NCBI GenBank assembly: GCA_030426085.1
Contig: JAUHYW010000001.1
Span: 223,479-287,478 of the forward strand
DNA from: a bacterium
GTDB lineage: Bacteria; Myxococcota_A; Bradymonadia; UBA7976; UBA1532
Direction: 5' to 3'
DNA: 64,000 nucleotides
Shown here piece by piece: positions 7,027 through 16,275 of the stretch. Made by a program: the position numbers and the translations under genes. A model generated the notes under the pieces. That model was given only the letters and a program-made list of their open reading frames with translations, ran no database searches and had not been told where the DNA came from. Numbering within the stretch: position 1 is the first letter of the stretch; each line of letters begins with the position of its first letter.

Positions 7027-9260
7027 GCCGCGAGCCGCTCCCGCTCGTCGAGCGCGGCGAGCAGCTCGGTCCAGACGGCGGCGCCCGGCCAGTCGGCGCA
7101 GGTCTTCGTCAGCAGCGCGTCGAGGTCGCGCAGGCGGTCGGCGGGCACCGCGAGGCGGGCGTAGAGGCCGAAGACGAGGTCGTCTCCCTCGGGGTCGACC
7201 ACGACGTAGCCGTCGCCGGTGACGTCGCGCAGCTCGCCGCCGAGCGCCTGCACCGCCTCGCTCAGCGCCTCGACCGCCGCGTCGCCCGGGTGGCGGGCGT
7301 CGAGCACGAAGGCCCGGTAGCCGCCCTCGGCGCGCACCTCGACCTGACGGTAGGTGTAGGGCCCGCCGGGCTGCTCGCCGGGCGTGTCGTCGGGGGCCTC
7401 GACCGGCAGCGGGTCGAAGATGACCTCGTCGCCGAAGCGGCACGGCAGCTCGGGCGGGGCGATGGACGCGACGCGGGCGGTCACCGGGCCGGTGCGCAGC
7501 GCCCAGGGGTCGTCGGGGTCGACGGCGTCCTCCACCCGCAGCCGGATGGGCTCCCAGACCTCGTCGATCGGGCCGCTGTCGGTGGTGAAGGTCATGCCCA
7601 GCCGGGCGGCCGATCGGCGGACGGCGCCCCACTCGCCCAGGCGGGTCGCGATCAGGATCCGGCGCCAGTCCCACGGCCCCGGATCGAGGGCGGGGTCGGC
7701 GTCGAGGCGGGCATCGAGCAGGGCCAGGGCCGCCCGGGGGTCGTCCTCGGCCCGGGCGTCGGCCAGCATCATCACCGCCCACGGGTCGTCGGGCGCGGCG
7801 GCCAGGGCCTCTTCGAGCACGGCCCGCTCGGCGGCCCGATCGGCGGTCCGGCGGGCCGCCGTCAGCCGGAGCTGGCGCCCGCTCTGCCGCGCCTCGTCGT
7901 CGTCGAGCGCGCACAGGCGACGGCCGATGGCCTCCACCGCCGCCCAGTCCCCGCGGGCGGCGAGGGTGCGACCCAGCTCGAGGGCGACCGACGGATGCCC
8001 GGCAGGCGCCGCGCGCAGCAGCGCTTCGCCCCGCTCCAGCTCGCCCAGCGCGCGCCACGCCCGGGCCTCGTCCACCCGCAGGTCGGGGTCGTCGGGATCC
8101 TTCGCCCGGGCCGCCGCCAGCCACTCGAGGTCGGCCTCGGGGTCGCCGTCGTCGGGGTCGTGTGGCCGGCCGCCCCCGCCCCGCTCGAGCGCGCCCGCCT
8201 CATAGTCGATCTCGGCGGCCAGCCGGTCGAGCAGCGCCGGGCCGTCCAGCGGCGCCCGCAGCAGCGGGATCAGCGCCCGCCCGTCGGCCAGCGCCCGGCG
8301 GGCGGTCGCGATCCGCCCCCGGTCCAACGCCAGATCGCCCCGCACGATGCACAGGTGCAGCCCGTGGCGGATCACGCCGTTGCGCCGCAGCTCGCCGAAC
8401 ATGTCCCGCAAGCGGCGCTCGAGCACCCACTCGTTGGGCAGCGCCCCGCCCCGCACCAGCAACGCGACCGCCTCGACCCAGCCCCGATACAGGCTGTGGG
8501 TGCCGTCGATCGCCTCGAACGCGGGCAGCGCCTCGGCGCCCTCGGCGGCCTGCCCCATCAGCCCCAGCAGCCGGGCCCGCTCCACCCGGCGGGCGACCCG
8601 GCTGTCCTCGTCTTCGGTGTCTTCCATCAGCCGGTCGATCAGCGCCAGCGCCTCGTCGTGGCGCCCCAGCACCCGCAGCACCGTGGCCCGGCTCTCGCCC
8701 ATCGGATCGGCGTGCCACTCGTCGGTGCGGGCCAGCTCGGCCTCCAGGCGGTCGATCTCGGCCAGCGCGTCCGCCGGGCGGCCGGCGTCGAGCAGGGCCT
8801 CGATCAGCTCGCCGCCGATGCAGCAGTAGCAGGGCCAGGTGGCGTCGATGCGGCCCAGGGTCTCGCGGGAGGCGGCGATGCGCTCGTCGGCGAAGCCCGG
8901 CCCGTCCCGATTGCCATAGCAGTTCACCAGATCCTGGGTCACGCAGACGCTCTGGGGGCACTCGCGGGTCTCGGGGCGGTTGGCGAACTCGAGCAGCGCC
9001 ACCGCCTCGCCCATCCAGTCCTCGACCTCGTGGCGGTGCAGGATGCGGCTCTGCAGATTCCAGTGGCGCACGAAGACCTCGAGCCACGGGTTCTCCGCGG
9101 CCCGGGCGAGGGCCAGCGCCTCGGGGTAGATCGCGTCGACCCGGGCGTGGTGGTTGTCGCACACCGCGTCGGGCAGGTGGCGCAGGAGCTGCGACAGCCG
9201 CTCGTGGCCCGCCTGCTCCAGCTCGTCGTGGGCCCGGCCGACCCAATCCCAGATGTCCAT
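6993..9260 (-). CDS. Large helical-repeat (TPR-like) protein of unknown function
   Basis: A 755-residue protein starting MDIWDWVGRAHDELEQ, with GAGGGAG just upstream of the ATG. It has no signal peptide or membrane segment. Most of it is Ala/Leu/Arg/Asp-rich helical pairs of TPR style (for example ALAEIDRLEAELARTDEW and ALALIDRLMEDTEDED). There is a Cys-rich patch PCYCCIGG near residue 145. The last 150 residues look like a separate alpha/beta domain. The gene begins 21 bp after the stop of the Ycf46-like ATPase on the same strand, so the pair is very likely an operon; I infer it is a partner or substrate adaptor of that ATPase. Its 3' end overlaps the converging 4921 gene by 34 bp. Confidence 0.85.
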   Translation of the reverse strand: MDIWDWVGRAHDELEQAGHERLSQLLRHLPDAVCDNHHARVDAIYPEALALARAAENPWLEVFVRHWNLQSRILHRHEVEDWMGEAVALLEFANRPETRECPQSVCVTQDLVNCYGNRDGPGFADERIAASRETLGRIDATWPCYCCIGGELIEALLDAGRPADALAEIDRLEAELARTDEWHADPMGESRATVLRVLGRHDEALALIDRLMEDTEDEDSRVARRVERARLLGLMGQAAEGAEALPAFEAIDGTHSLYRGWVEAVALLVRGGALPNEWVLERRLRDMFGELRRNGVIRHGLHLCIVRGDLALDRGRIATARRALADGRALIPLLRAPLDGPALLDRLAAEIDYEAGALERGGGGRPHDPDDGDPEADLEWLAAARAKDPDDPDLRVDEARAWRALGELERGEALLRAAPAGHPSVALELGRTLAARGDWAAVEAIGRRLCALDDDEARQSGRQLRLTAARRTADRAAERAVLEEALAAAPDDPWAVMMLADARAEDDPRAALALLDARLDADPALDPGPWDWRRILIATRLGEWGAVRRSAARLGMTFTTDSGPIDEVWEPIRLRVEDAVDPDDPWALRTGPVTARVASIAPPELPCRFGDEVIFDPLPVEAPDDTPGEQPGGPYTYRQVEVRAEGGYRAFVLDARHPGDAAVEALSEAVQALGGELRDVTGDGYVVVDPEGDDLVFGLYARLAVPADRLRDLDALLTKTCADWPGAAVWTELLAALDERERLAAQRAVMELWGM

Positions 9261-9281
9261 CGCTCCCTCGACTCCGCGGCG

Positions 9282-10739
9282 TCAGTTGGCCCGGATGGCC
9301 CGCTGATGGGCCCACGAGCGGATGCCCTTGATCTGCTCGGCCATCGTGCGGGCGAGCGGCACCATCTTGCCGACCTGCATGTAGACGTCGTCCTCGGCCA
9401 CCGGCCGCCCCTCGCTCATCGCGTCGACGATGGCCGCGGTCACCGCCGCCTCGATCTCGGCGCCGTTCCAGCCCTTGGTGGCCTTGGCCAGCGTGGTCGT
9501 GTTGAAGCGGCCCACGTCCTCGCCCTTGCGCCGCAGGTGCACCTCGAAGATCTCGGCCCGCTCGCCCTCTTCGGGCAGATCGATGAAGAAGACCTGATCG
9601 AAGCGCCCCTTGCGCAGCAGCTCGGCGGGCAGCAGATCGATGCGGTTGGCGGTGGCCCCGACGAAGACCTGGGCCGGCTTCTCCTGCATCCAGGTCAGGA
9701 AGGTCGCGAAGATGCGGCCCTTGACGCCGGCGTCGGCCCCGGTGGTCTCGGCGCTGATGCCGTTCTCGATCTCGTCGATCCACAAGATGGCCGGCGAGAC
9801 CTGCTCCATCATGACCAGCGCCCGGCGGAAGCTCTCCTCGGGGCTGCCGTAGGCCCCGCCGAAGACCCGGGACATGTCGAGGCGGAACAGCGGCAGGTTC
9901 CACAGCGCGCTGATCGCCTTGATGGTCAAGCTCTTGCCGCACCCGGGGATGCCCATGACCAGCACCCCCCGGGGGGTGAGGCCCCGGGCGACCGCGTCGG
10001 GGTCTTCGAAGAGCGTGCGCCGGCGCATGAACCAGTCCTTGAGCGTCGCCAGCCCGCCGACGTCGTCGAGGGCCCACCGCTGGGGCACGTACTCCAGCAC
10101 GCCCTCCTGCCGAGCGAGCTGGGCCTTCTGATCCTGGAGCGCGGTGAGCACCGCGTCGTCGATCGCCTCCCGCCCGTGCAGCGCGAGGTACAGCGCGTGC
10201 CCCGCCTCGCTGACGGTCAGGCCCCGCAGCGCGGTCACCAGGGGCACCCGCATCGCGTCGTCGATGGGCAGCCGGCCAGCGTGGCGCTCGAGCAGCGGCT
10301 CCAGCTCTTCGGGGCCGGGCAGGGGGAAGTCCACCAGCACGATGTCCCGGCGCAGCTCGGTGGGCAGCTCGACGCGGGGGCCGACGAGGAAGAGCAGCCG
10401 GGCGGTGCCCACCAGCCGGGGGCGCAGCTCGCGCAGGGCCCGCACGACGGCCGGGTCGTCGAAGTGGCGGTGCAGGTCGCGGAAGAGGAAGACGCCCTCT
10501 CGGGCAGAGGCCACCGCCGACAGGGCGGCCAGCGGGCTCTGGCTCTTGGGGGCGGCGCCCTCGGGGCCGCGCAGGCCGCGGGTGATGCTCCAGGTCAGCA
10601 GGGGCACCGGCTTGGCGAAGCGGCTCCGGGCGACGGCCTCCAGCGTGGTCTCGACCCGCTCTTCTTCGTACGAGTCGACCGCGATGATGGGGTGCCGGGC
10701 GATGAGGGCCGGGCGCAAGGCGTCGAGACTGCCGGGCAT
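9282..10739 (-). CDS. Ycf46-like AAA ATPase
   Basis: A 485-residue soluble protein; ATG at 10739 with GAAAGG upstream. The N-terminal 200 residues resemble the helical/RecA-like front half of Ycf46 proteins known from plastids and cyanobacteria (IIAVDSYEEERVE near residue 18, then an FLFRDLHRHFDDP motif). The C-terminal half is a classical AAA module: WALDDVGGL, Walker A GIPGCGKS (263-270), Walker B ILWIDEIEN (about 318-326), sensor ATANRIDLLP and the RKGRFDQVFFIDLP arginine-finger region. All catalytic elements appear intact. The family is poorly characterised (linked to CO2 use in cyanobacteria). Here it leads a two-gene operon with a helical-repeat protein. Confidence 0.9.
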   Translation of the reverse strand: MPGSLDALRPALIARHPIIAVDSYEEERVETTLEAVARSRFAKPVPLLTWSITRGLRGPEGAAPKSQSPLAALSAVASAREGVFLFRDLHRHFDDPAVVRALRELRPRLVGTARLLFLVGPRVELPTELRRDIVLVDFPLPGPEELEPLLERHAGRLPIDDAMRVPLVTALRGLTVSEAGHALYLALHGREAIDDAVLTALQDQKAQLARQEGVLEYVPQRWALDDVGGLATLKDWFMRRRTLFEDPDAVARGLTPRGVLVMGIPGCGKSLTIKAISALWNLPLFRLDMSRVFGGAYGSPEESFRRALVMMEQVSPAILWIDEIENGISAETTGADAGVKGRIFATFLTWMQEKPAQVFVGATANRIDLLPAELLRKGRFDQVFFIDLPEEGERAEIFEVHLRRKGEDVGRFNTTTLAKATKGWNGAEIEAAVTAAIVDAMSEGRPVAEDDVYMQVGKMVPLARTMAEQIKGIRSWAHQRAIRAN

Positions 10740-10839
10740 TCGGGGCCTTTCTGCGGGGCGCGAGGGCGGATGGTGGCAGCCCGGGGCGGCGGGCACAACC
10801 GCGGCGCGCGACCCGTCGGCGGCATGCCGCACTCGACAC

Positions 10840-10868
10840 TGGACAAGTGTTCATACGCAGCGCATAGT
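10840..10868 (+). promoter_or_regulatory. Probable promoter for the GST gene
   Basis: TGGACA (10840-10845), exactly 17 bp, then CATAGT (10863-10868), lying about 31 bp before the ATG at 10899 in the divergent gap with the Ycf46-like gene. The stretch is visibly less GC-rich than its surroundings. Confidence 0.5.
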
Positions 10869-10898
10869 CCCCCTCACACCGACCCCCGAGGCCAGACG

Positions 10899-11543
10899 AT
10901 GAGCACCGACCGCAAGCCCGACATCGCCCTGCACTTCGCGCCCCGCACCCGATCCTTCGTGGCCCTGTGGCTGCTCGAAGAGCTGGGCGTGCCCTACACC
11001 CTGGAGAGCTTCGACCTGCGCGGCGGGCGGCCCACCACGCCCGAGTTCCGCGCGCTCAACCCGCTGGGCAAGGTGCCGCTGGTCGTCGACCACGGGCGGC
11101 CGATCTCCGAGACGGGGGCCATCGCGCTGTACCTGGGCGATCTGTACGGCGCGCCCGAGGCGGTGCCCGCCGCCGACGACCCCGATCGGCCGGCCTACCT
11201 GCGGTGGATGTTCTTCGTGGGCAACGTCATGGAGCCGTCATTCTGCCAGAAGATGTTCGGCTGGGAGGTCGCCCCGAGCACCGCCGGCTGGGGGTCCTAC
11301 GCCCGCATGTTCGAGGTGCTGACCTCGGCGGTGGACGGCGACGGGTGGCTGCTCGGCGAGCGGTTCACCCTGGCCGACGTGATCTTGGGCAACTACGTGC
11401 GCTTCGGGCTGCAGTTCGGGATGCTCGACGCCGACCCCCGGCTCGAGCGCTACGCGGCGCGGGTCACCGCCCGGCCGTCGTTCGCCCGGGCGATGGCCAT
11501 CGAAGAGCGGGAGAGCGCGCGCTTCCCGCCGGCGGCCGCGTAG
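10899..11543 (+). CDS. Glutathione S-transferase family protein
   Basis: A 214-residue soluble protein. The N-terminal thioredoxin-like domain (1-82) shows the usual succession: a strand, the SFVALWLLEELGVPY helix, NPLGKVPLVV with the cis-Pro, and SETGAIALYL with the Glu-Ser/Thr pair that contacts the gamma-glutamyl group. The C-terminal half is helical with FTLADVILGNYVRFG, matching the conserved Asp capping box of GSTs. Length is typical. The substrate cannot be predicted. It has its own promoter-like sequence and seems monocistronic. Confidence 0.93.
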   Translation: MSTDRKPDIALHFAPRTRSFVALWLLEELGVPYTLESFDLRGGRPTTPEFRALNPLGKVPLVVDHGRPISETGAIALYLGDLYGAPEAVPAADDPDRPAYLRWMFFVGNVMEPSFCQKMFGWEVAPSTAGWGSYARMFEVLTSAVDGDGWLLGERFTLADVILGNYVRFGLQFGMLDADPRLERYAARVTARPSFARAMAIEERESARFPPAAA

Positions 11544-11605
11544 CCCGCCTCCTGGGGCCCCGGCTCGGGGCGAGGCGAAGTCCCCGCCCCGGGCCCACCA
11601 TCGGT

Positions 11606-11611
11606 TACAGT
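11606..11611 (+). promoter_or_regulatory. -10-like box just before the kinase start (leaderless candidate)
   Basis: TACAGT ends six bases before the ATG at 11618. There is no Shine-Dalgarno and no convincing -35. It is listed because the same spacing recurs at other genes lacking a Shine-Dalgarno in this window. Confidence 0.3.
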
Positions 11612-11617
11612 GGACCG

Positions 11618-14600
11618 ATGCGCGACTCGCCGCCCGCCCCCGAGCGCCCGATCTTCGAGGCCGGGCCGTTCGATGTCCTGCGCCCCGTCGCGCGGGGCGG
11701 CATGGCCGAGGTCTGGCTCGGGCGGCACCGGGTGCACCACACCGAGGCGGCGATCAAGATCGTGCGGTCGGCCGACGACGGCGCCGGGCTCGACCGGCGG
11801 CTGCGGGTCGAGGTCCGGGCGATGGCCGGGCTCGACCACCCCCGGGTCGCGACGGTGCTCGACACCGGCACGCTCGACGCCTGCGCCGAGGCCGACTCCG
11901 GCGGGCGGGTATCGGCCGGCAGCCCGTGGCTGGCGATGACCTGGGTGCCTCACGGTGATCTGGGCCGGGTCGAGGGCCCCCAGCCGTGGGCGGTGACCCG
12001 GGCGCTGCTGCTCGACATCCTCGAAGCCCTGGCCCACGCCCACGCCCGAGGGGTCATCCACCGCGACCTCAAGCCGGGCAACGTGCTGCTGCGGGTCGAG
12101 GGCGAGGCCGGGGTGCGGGCGGTGCTGACCGACTTCGGCATCGCCCAGGTGCTCGACCCCCACGGCGACGAGCCGACCCTCGATCAGCGCATCTCGGGCA
12201 CCCCGGAGTACATGGCCCCCGAGCAGATCCGGGGCGAGTGGCGCGACGTCGGCCCGTGGACCGATCTGTACGCGCTCGGCTGCCTCGGCTGGCGCCTGGC
12301 GACCGGGGAGCCGCCCTTCATCGGCCGGCACCCGGTGCGCATCTCGATGAAGCACCTCGGCGAGCCGGCGCCCCCGCTGGCGCTGCCCCCGGACCACCCC
12401 CCGGCCTTCGAGCGCTGGCTGCGGCGGCTGCTGGCCAAGGACCCCCACGCCCGCTACGAGCGCGCCGCCGACGCCGCCTCGGCCCTCGCTGGCGACACAC
12501 CCGAGGATCCGGCAGGCACCGGCCCCCTGTTCCGCGCGCTGACGCACGGGCCGCTCGCCGCGGCCCCGCCGTCGCTGGTCGAGGGCCCGACCCGGGCCCC
12601 GGGCGCCGACCGCGCCAGCCACCTGGCGCTGGTCTTCGGCGCCACCGCGGACGACGCCGTGGCCTGCGCCGCCACCCGGGCGCTGTCCGCGTCCGACACG
12701 GCGAGCGACGACCCGCCGATCGCGCCGCCGCCCGACGCGGGGGCCGACGCGCCGGGCCCCGCCCGGTCGAGCACCGGACCGATCCAGCCGCTGCCCGACG
12801 ACTGGCGCTCGGCCCTGATGAGCCAGCGGGGCGTCGTCGGGCGGGCCGGGCCGGGGCTCTTCGGCCTGCGTCCCCTGCCCATGGTCGGGCGCATCGCCGC
12901 CCGGGACGGCCTGTGGGACGCGCTGCGGCAGGCGTGGCGGGACGGCACACCCCGGATGTGCGTGGTGCAATCCGCCGCCGGGTTCGGCCGCCGGCGGCTC
13001 GCCGACTGGCTGACCCGCCGGGCCGACGAGCTGGGCGCGGCCTATGTGATCCACGCGACCCACGGCCCGATCCCCGCCCGCCGGGACGGCCTCGGCGCGG
13101 CGCTGCTCGAGTGGTATCGGGCGCTCGACGCCGACGCGCGGCTGCTCGACGAGCGCATCGACGCCGAGCTGGCCCGGCGGGCCCCGGAGGTCGACCCGAT
13201 CGTGCGGCGCGACACCCGGGACGCCCTGGCCGCCCTCGCCCGCCGGGGCCTGCTCGTCGAGCGCCCCGGGCAGCACGACCCGCAGGCGCGGGGCTTCGTG
13301 CGCTGGCTGCGCTGGCTGGCCCGCCGCCGCCCGATCATCCTGCGGCTGGACAACGCGCACTGGAGCACCGCCTCACTCTCGATCGCCGCCCGCCTCGCCC
13401 GGGAGACCGGGCTGCCCCTGCTGATCCTGCTCACGCTGCCCATCGCCACCGAGCGGGCCCACGTCGGCGCCGAGCGGCTGGCCGCGCTCGAGCGGCTCGA
13501 GGCGCAGGGGGGCCACGCCGACATCCGGCTCGCGCCGCTGGACGCCGCCGAGATGCTGACGCTGCTCGTCGACGGCGTCGGGCTGGCCCCGGGCACCGCC
13601 CGTCCGCTGGTCGAGGCCGCTGGCGGCAACCCGCTCTTCGCGGTGCAGGTGGTCGCCGAGTGGCTGGCCGACGGGGCGCTGCGTCCCGGAAGCCGGGGTA
13701 TGGTGCCCGTCGGCCGGGTGAAGCTGCCGATCCCCGCCGACCAGGACGCCCTGGGGCGGGCCCGCATCGAGCGGGTCCTGCACACGAGCGGGGTCGACCC
13801 CGATATCGGCTGGCGGGCCCTCGAGGCGGCGGCCATGCTCGGCGAGGCGGTCGCCGCCGACGACTGGGCCTCGGTCACCGGCGCCGACGGCGAGGCGCTG
13901 TCCGACCTGACGCTGGCCCTGCTCGACAGCGGCCTCGCCCGCCCGGCCGACGACGGCTGGAGCTTCGCCCACCGCTTCATCCGCGAGGCCCTCGTCGGCC
14001 GGGCCCGCGCCGGCGGCCGGGCCCGGCGGCTGGCGCTCTTCTGCGCCCTGGCGGCCATCGACACCGAGCCCGACGACGCCCGGGCCGCCGAGCGCCGGGC
14101 GCGCTACCTGCACGACGGGGGGCACCGGCTCGAGGCCGTCGAAGCCTACGCCGAGGCCGCCCGCCGCACGCTGGCCCGGGGCGCCTACCGGGCCGCGGCG
14201 ACCCTGCTCGACACCGCCGACGCCGTCTTCGCCGCCGCCGGCCTCCTGCCGACCGACGTGCGCCGGGCGCGGCTGCTGGCGATGCGGGCCGAGGCCGCCC
14301 GCTTCACCGGCCAGCCCGATCTGGCCGAGGCCGCCCTGGCCAGCCTGCGCCGCATGCCCCACCCGCCCGGGCGCCCCTGGGCCCGGGCCGAGCTGAGCCG
14401 CCTCGACGGGCAGCAAGCGTTCTACGCCGGCCGCACCGACGCCGCCCTCGCCGCGTGGCGGGCCGCGGTCGACCTCTTCGAGCAGGCCGGCGACCCGGAG
14501 GGCGTCGCCCGCAGCCTGCACGGCCAGGGCTGGGCGCTGTGCAGCATCGGCGAGACCCTCGCGGCTCACGCGCTGTTCGAACGGGGCCTGGGGCTGGCCA

Positions 14601-15271
14601 CCGCCGCCGACCTCCGGCTCCAGGCGGCCTGGTGCGCCCACGGCATGGCCGTCACCCGCATCTGGAGCGGGCGCCCCGGGGGCCGGCCCCTCGCCGAAGA
14701 CGCCGCCGCCCGCTTCGCCGAGCTGGGCCAGCCCGCCGGTCGGGGGCTGTGCCTGGTGCACCTGGCCGACGCGCTGTGGGCCGACGGCGAGGCCATCGCC
14801 GCCCGGGCCGCCCTCGACCGCGCGGTGGGCCTGCTGCGAGCCGCCGAGGCCGCCACCCTGCCCGACGCGCTCACCCGGCGGGCCATCCTCGCGCTCGAAG
14901 AGGGGCGCCTCGACGCCGCCCGGGCCGACAGCACCGAGGTCGAAGGCCGCTGGCTCGACGTGCAGCTCGCCGGCCGCCGCTGCGAGCCGCTGATCGTGCT
15001 GGCCTGCCTGGAGCTGGCCGCCGATCGGCCGCCCACCGCCGCCCGGCTCTTCGACCGCGCCGCGGCCCACGCCGACACCGCCCTCTTCGCCAGCCCAGCC
15101 CTCGGCCGCATCCTGGAGCGCGCCGCCGAGGGTCTGACCCCTCACGACCGCCCCCGCGCGCGGCGCGCGTTCGAACTCGCCCGCCGCGTCTGGCGCCCAC
15201 TCGACCCCCGACGGGGGGCCCTGCTCGGGCGCCGGATCCGCGAGATGCAGCGCGCCGACGCGAGGGGATGA
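11618..15271 (+). CDS. Ser/Thr kinase fused to a degenerate AAA/STAND-like ATPase and TPR array
   Basis: A 1217-residue soluble protein. The kinase domain (about 10-280) has GGMAEVWLG, AAIKIV, HRDLKPGNVLL, TDFGIAQV and SGTPEYMAPEQI, so it looks catalytically complete. An Ala/Pro-rich linker follows. From about residue 425 there is an AAA_16-like domain (GRIAARDGLWDAL). However, the Walker A position reads SAAGFGRRRLADWL, lacking GKS/T, and the Walker B position reads IILRLDNAHWS. ATP hydrolysis is therefore doubtful. The last 450 residues are TPR-like repeats. The architecture resembles PknK-type myxobacterial kinases that sense partners through TPRs. No Shine-Dalgarno; a -10-like TACAGT lies six bases upstream. 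Three bases separate its stop from the converging neighbour. Confidence 0.92.
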   Translation: MRDSPPAPERPIFEAGPFDVLRPVARGGMAEVWLGRHRVHHTEAAIKIVRSADDGAGLDRRLRVEVRAMAGLDHPRVATVLDTGTLDACAEADSGGRVSAGSPWLAMTWVPHGDLGRVEGPQPWAVTRALLLDILEALAHAHARGVIHRDLKPGNVLLRVEGEAGVRAVLTDFGIAQVLDPHGDEPTLDQRISGTPEYMAPEQIRGEWRDVGPWTDLYALGCLGWRLATGEPPFIGRHPVRISMKHLGEPAPPLALPPDHPPAFERWLRRLLAKDPHARYERAADAASALAGDTPEDPAGTGPLFRALTHGPLAAAPPSLVEGPTRAPGADRASHLALVFGATADDAVACAATRALSASDTASDDPPIAPPPDAGADAPGPARSSTGPIQPLPDDWRSALMSQRGVVGRAGPGLFGLRPLPMVGRIAARDGLWDALRQAWRDGTPRMCVVQSAAGFGRRRLADWLTRRADELGAAYVIHATHGPIPARRDGLGAALLEWYRALDADARLLDERIDAELARRAPEVDPIVRRDTRDALAALARRGLLVERPGQHDPQARGFVRWLRWLARRRPIILRLDNAHWSTASLSIAARLARETGLPLLILLTLPIATERAHVGAERLAALERLEAQGGHADIRLAPLDAAEMLTLLVDGVGLAPGTARPLVEAAGGNPLFAVQVVAEWLADGALRPGSRGMVPVGRVKLPIPADQDALGRARIERVLHTSGVDPDIGWRALEAAAMLGEAVAADDWASVTGADGEALSDLTLALLDSGLARPADDGWSFAHRFIREALVGRARAGGRARRLALFCALAAIDTEPDDARAAERRARYLHDGGHRLEAVEAYAEAARRTLARGAYRAAATLLDTADAVFAAAGLLPTDVRRARLLAMRAEAARFTGQPDLAEAALASLRRMPHPPGRPWARAELSRLDGQQAFYAGRTDAALAAWRAAVDLFEQAGDPEGVARSLHGQGWALCSIGETLAAHALFERGLGLATAADLRLQAAWCAHGMAVTRIWSGRPGGRPLAEDAAARFAELGQPAGRGLCLVHLADALWADGEAIAARAALDRAVGLLRAAEAATLPDALTRRAILALEEGRLDAARADSTEVEGRWLDVQLAGRRCEPLIVLACLELAADRPPTAARLFDRAAAHADTALFASPALGRILERAAEGLTPHDRPRARRAFELARRVWRPLDPRRGALLGRRIREMQRADARG

Positions 15272-15274
15272 GCT

Positions 15275-16138
15275 TCAGCGGCGGCGCCCGAAGGCGAGCG
15301 CCACCATCATCAGCGCCAGCCCCCACCCGCCGGGCGCGCCGGGCGCCGCGCGGCAGTCGCCCGGGTCGGAGGCCGGCGGAAGGGCGGCGCCCCCGCCCAT
15401 GTCGGCGGTCGCCTCCCCGGCGTCGGCGGGCGCCTCGATCGCCATGTCTTCGCCGTCGGGCGCGGCCACATCGGGCGGCGCCTCGCCCATGGCATCGGGG
15501 GTGGCATCGGGCGTGGCATCGAAGCCCTCCGGCGGCGTGCCATCCCCTTCCGGCATGGCATCCATCTCATCCGGCATGGCATCGGGCGCGGCATCGGGCA
15601 CCCCCATGTCTTCCGGCGGCGGGGCCATGTCCGGCGGCAGGTCACGGCAGCCGCGCACGTCGAGCAGGCAATCGGCGGTGCAGGCCACCTCGCCCTCGTC
15701 GAAGCCCAGCGACTGGCAGCTCACGTCGTCGGGTACGGTGACGTCGCACTCTTCGGCGAAGGGGATGGTCACCCCGTCGCCGCACTGGTCGGGGTCGCGG
15801 CCGTCGCCGGGGTGGGTGGTGCGCCCGCCCGGCAGCCGATCGCCGGGCCGCCAGTTGCAGCCGGGGTCGTTCAGCTCTTCGCCGTTGCTCAGGCCGTCGA
15901 AGTCCGAGTCGAGGTCACACATGCCCCGCCCGGCCTGGGCCGGGTTGACCCACAGCCCCCGCTCCAGCGCGAAGTCGATGCCGAAGCCGTTGCGGTTGAG
16001 CCGGTCGTTGGGGTCGAGGTGGCACGTCTCACAGCCATAGGGCGTCGGCACCCGGTTGGGATAATCCGGCCGGCCCTCGGCCGAGCTCGCCCACAGCCCG
16101 CCGCCCATCGCGGCGAGCACCACCAGAGTCTGGCGCAT
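15275..16138 (-). CDS. Secreted CxxCH-containing protein with MYXO-CTERM-like tail
   Basis: A 287-residue protein; ATG at 16138 preceded by GAGAGGGGG. Residues 1-22 are a signal peptide. Close behind is GCETCHLDPNDRLNRNGFG, containing one CxxCH that could bind haem c, or otherwise be a short cysteine motif. A DLDSDFDGLSNGEE segment resembles thrombospondin type 3 / EF-hand calcium loops. A Cys-containing Asp/Glu region then leads into a long Asp/Pro/Ala/Met stalk. The end is a single Cys, a hydrophobic stretch (GWGLALMMVALAFG) and RRR, as in MYXO-CTERM sorting tails. I infer a surface-anchored protein; the reaction is unknown. Confidence 0.85.
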   Translation of the reverse strand: MRQTLVVLAAMGGGLWASSAEGRPDYPNRVPTPYGCETCHLDPNDRLNRNGFGIDFALERGLWVNPAQAGRGMCDLDSDFDGLSNGEELNDPGCNWRPGDRLPGGRTTHPGDGRDPDQCGDGVTIPFAEECDVTVPDDVSCQSLGFDEGEVACTADCLLDVRGCRDLPPDMAPPPEDMGVPDAAPDAMPDEMDAMPEGDGTPPEGFDATPDATPDAMGEAPPDVAAPDGEDMAIEAPADAGEATADMGGGAALPPASDPGDCRAAPGAPGGWGLALMMVALAFGRRR

Positions 16139-16263
16139 CGAATCCCCCTCTCTCTCGGCGTGCGCGGGCCGGTTGTGCCCCAGCGGCGGCGGTCGGATCA
16201 ACGGGATACACCCGCATACGGTCATCCATCATCGGGCCCTGCCCGCCGGGGGGCGACGTGTGC

Positions 16264-16269
16264 CATCAT
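16264..16269 (+). promoter_or_regulatory. -10-like box just before the 16276 start (leaderless candidate)
   Basis: CATCAT ends six bases before the ATG at 16276. No Shine-Dalgarno and no recognisable -35. Confidence 0.25.
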
Positions 16270-16275
16270 CCGGTC

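Noticed and set aside
7290..11543. A 1417-codon plus-strand frame joined to the GST
   Set aside because: Only the last 214 codons (from 10899) are a protein family member. The rest is antisense to the Ycf46-like and helical-repeat genes.
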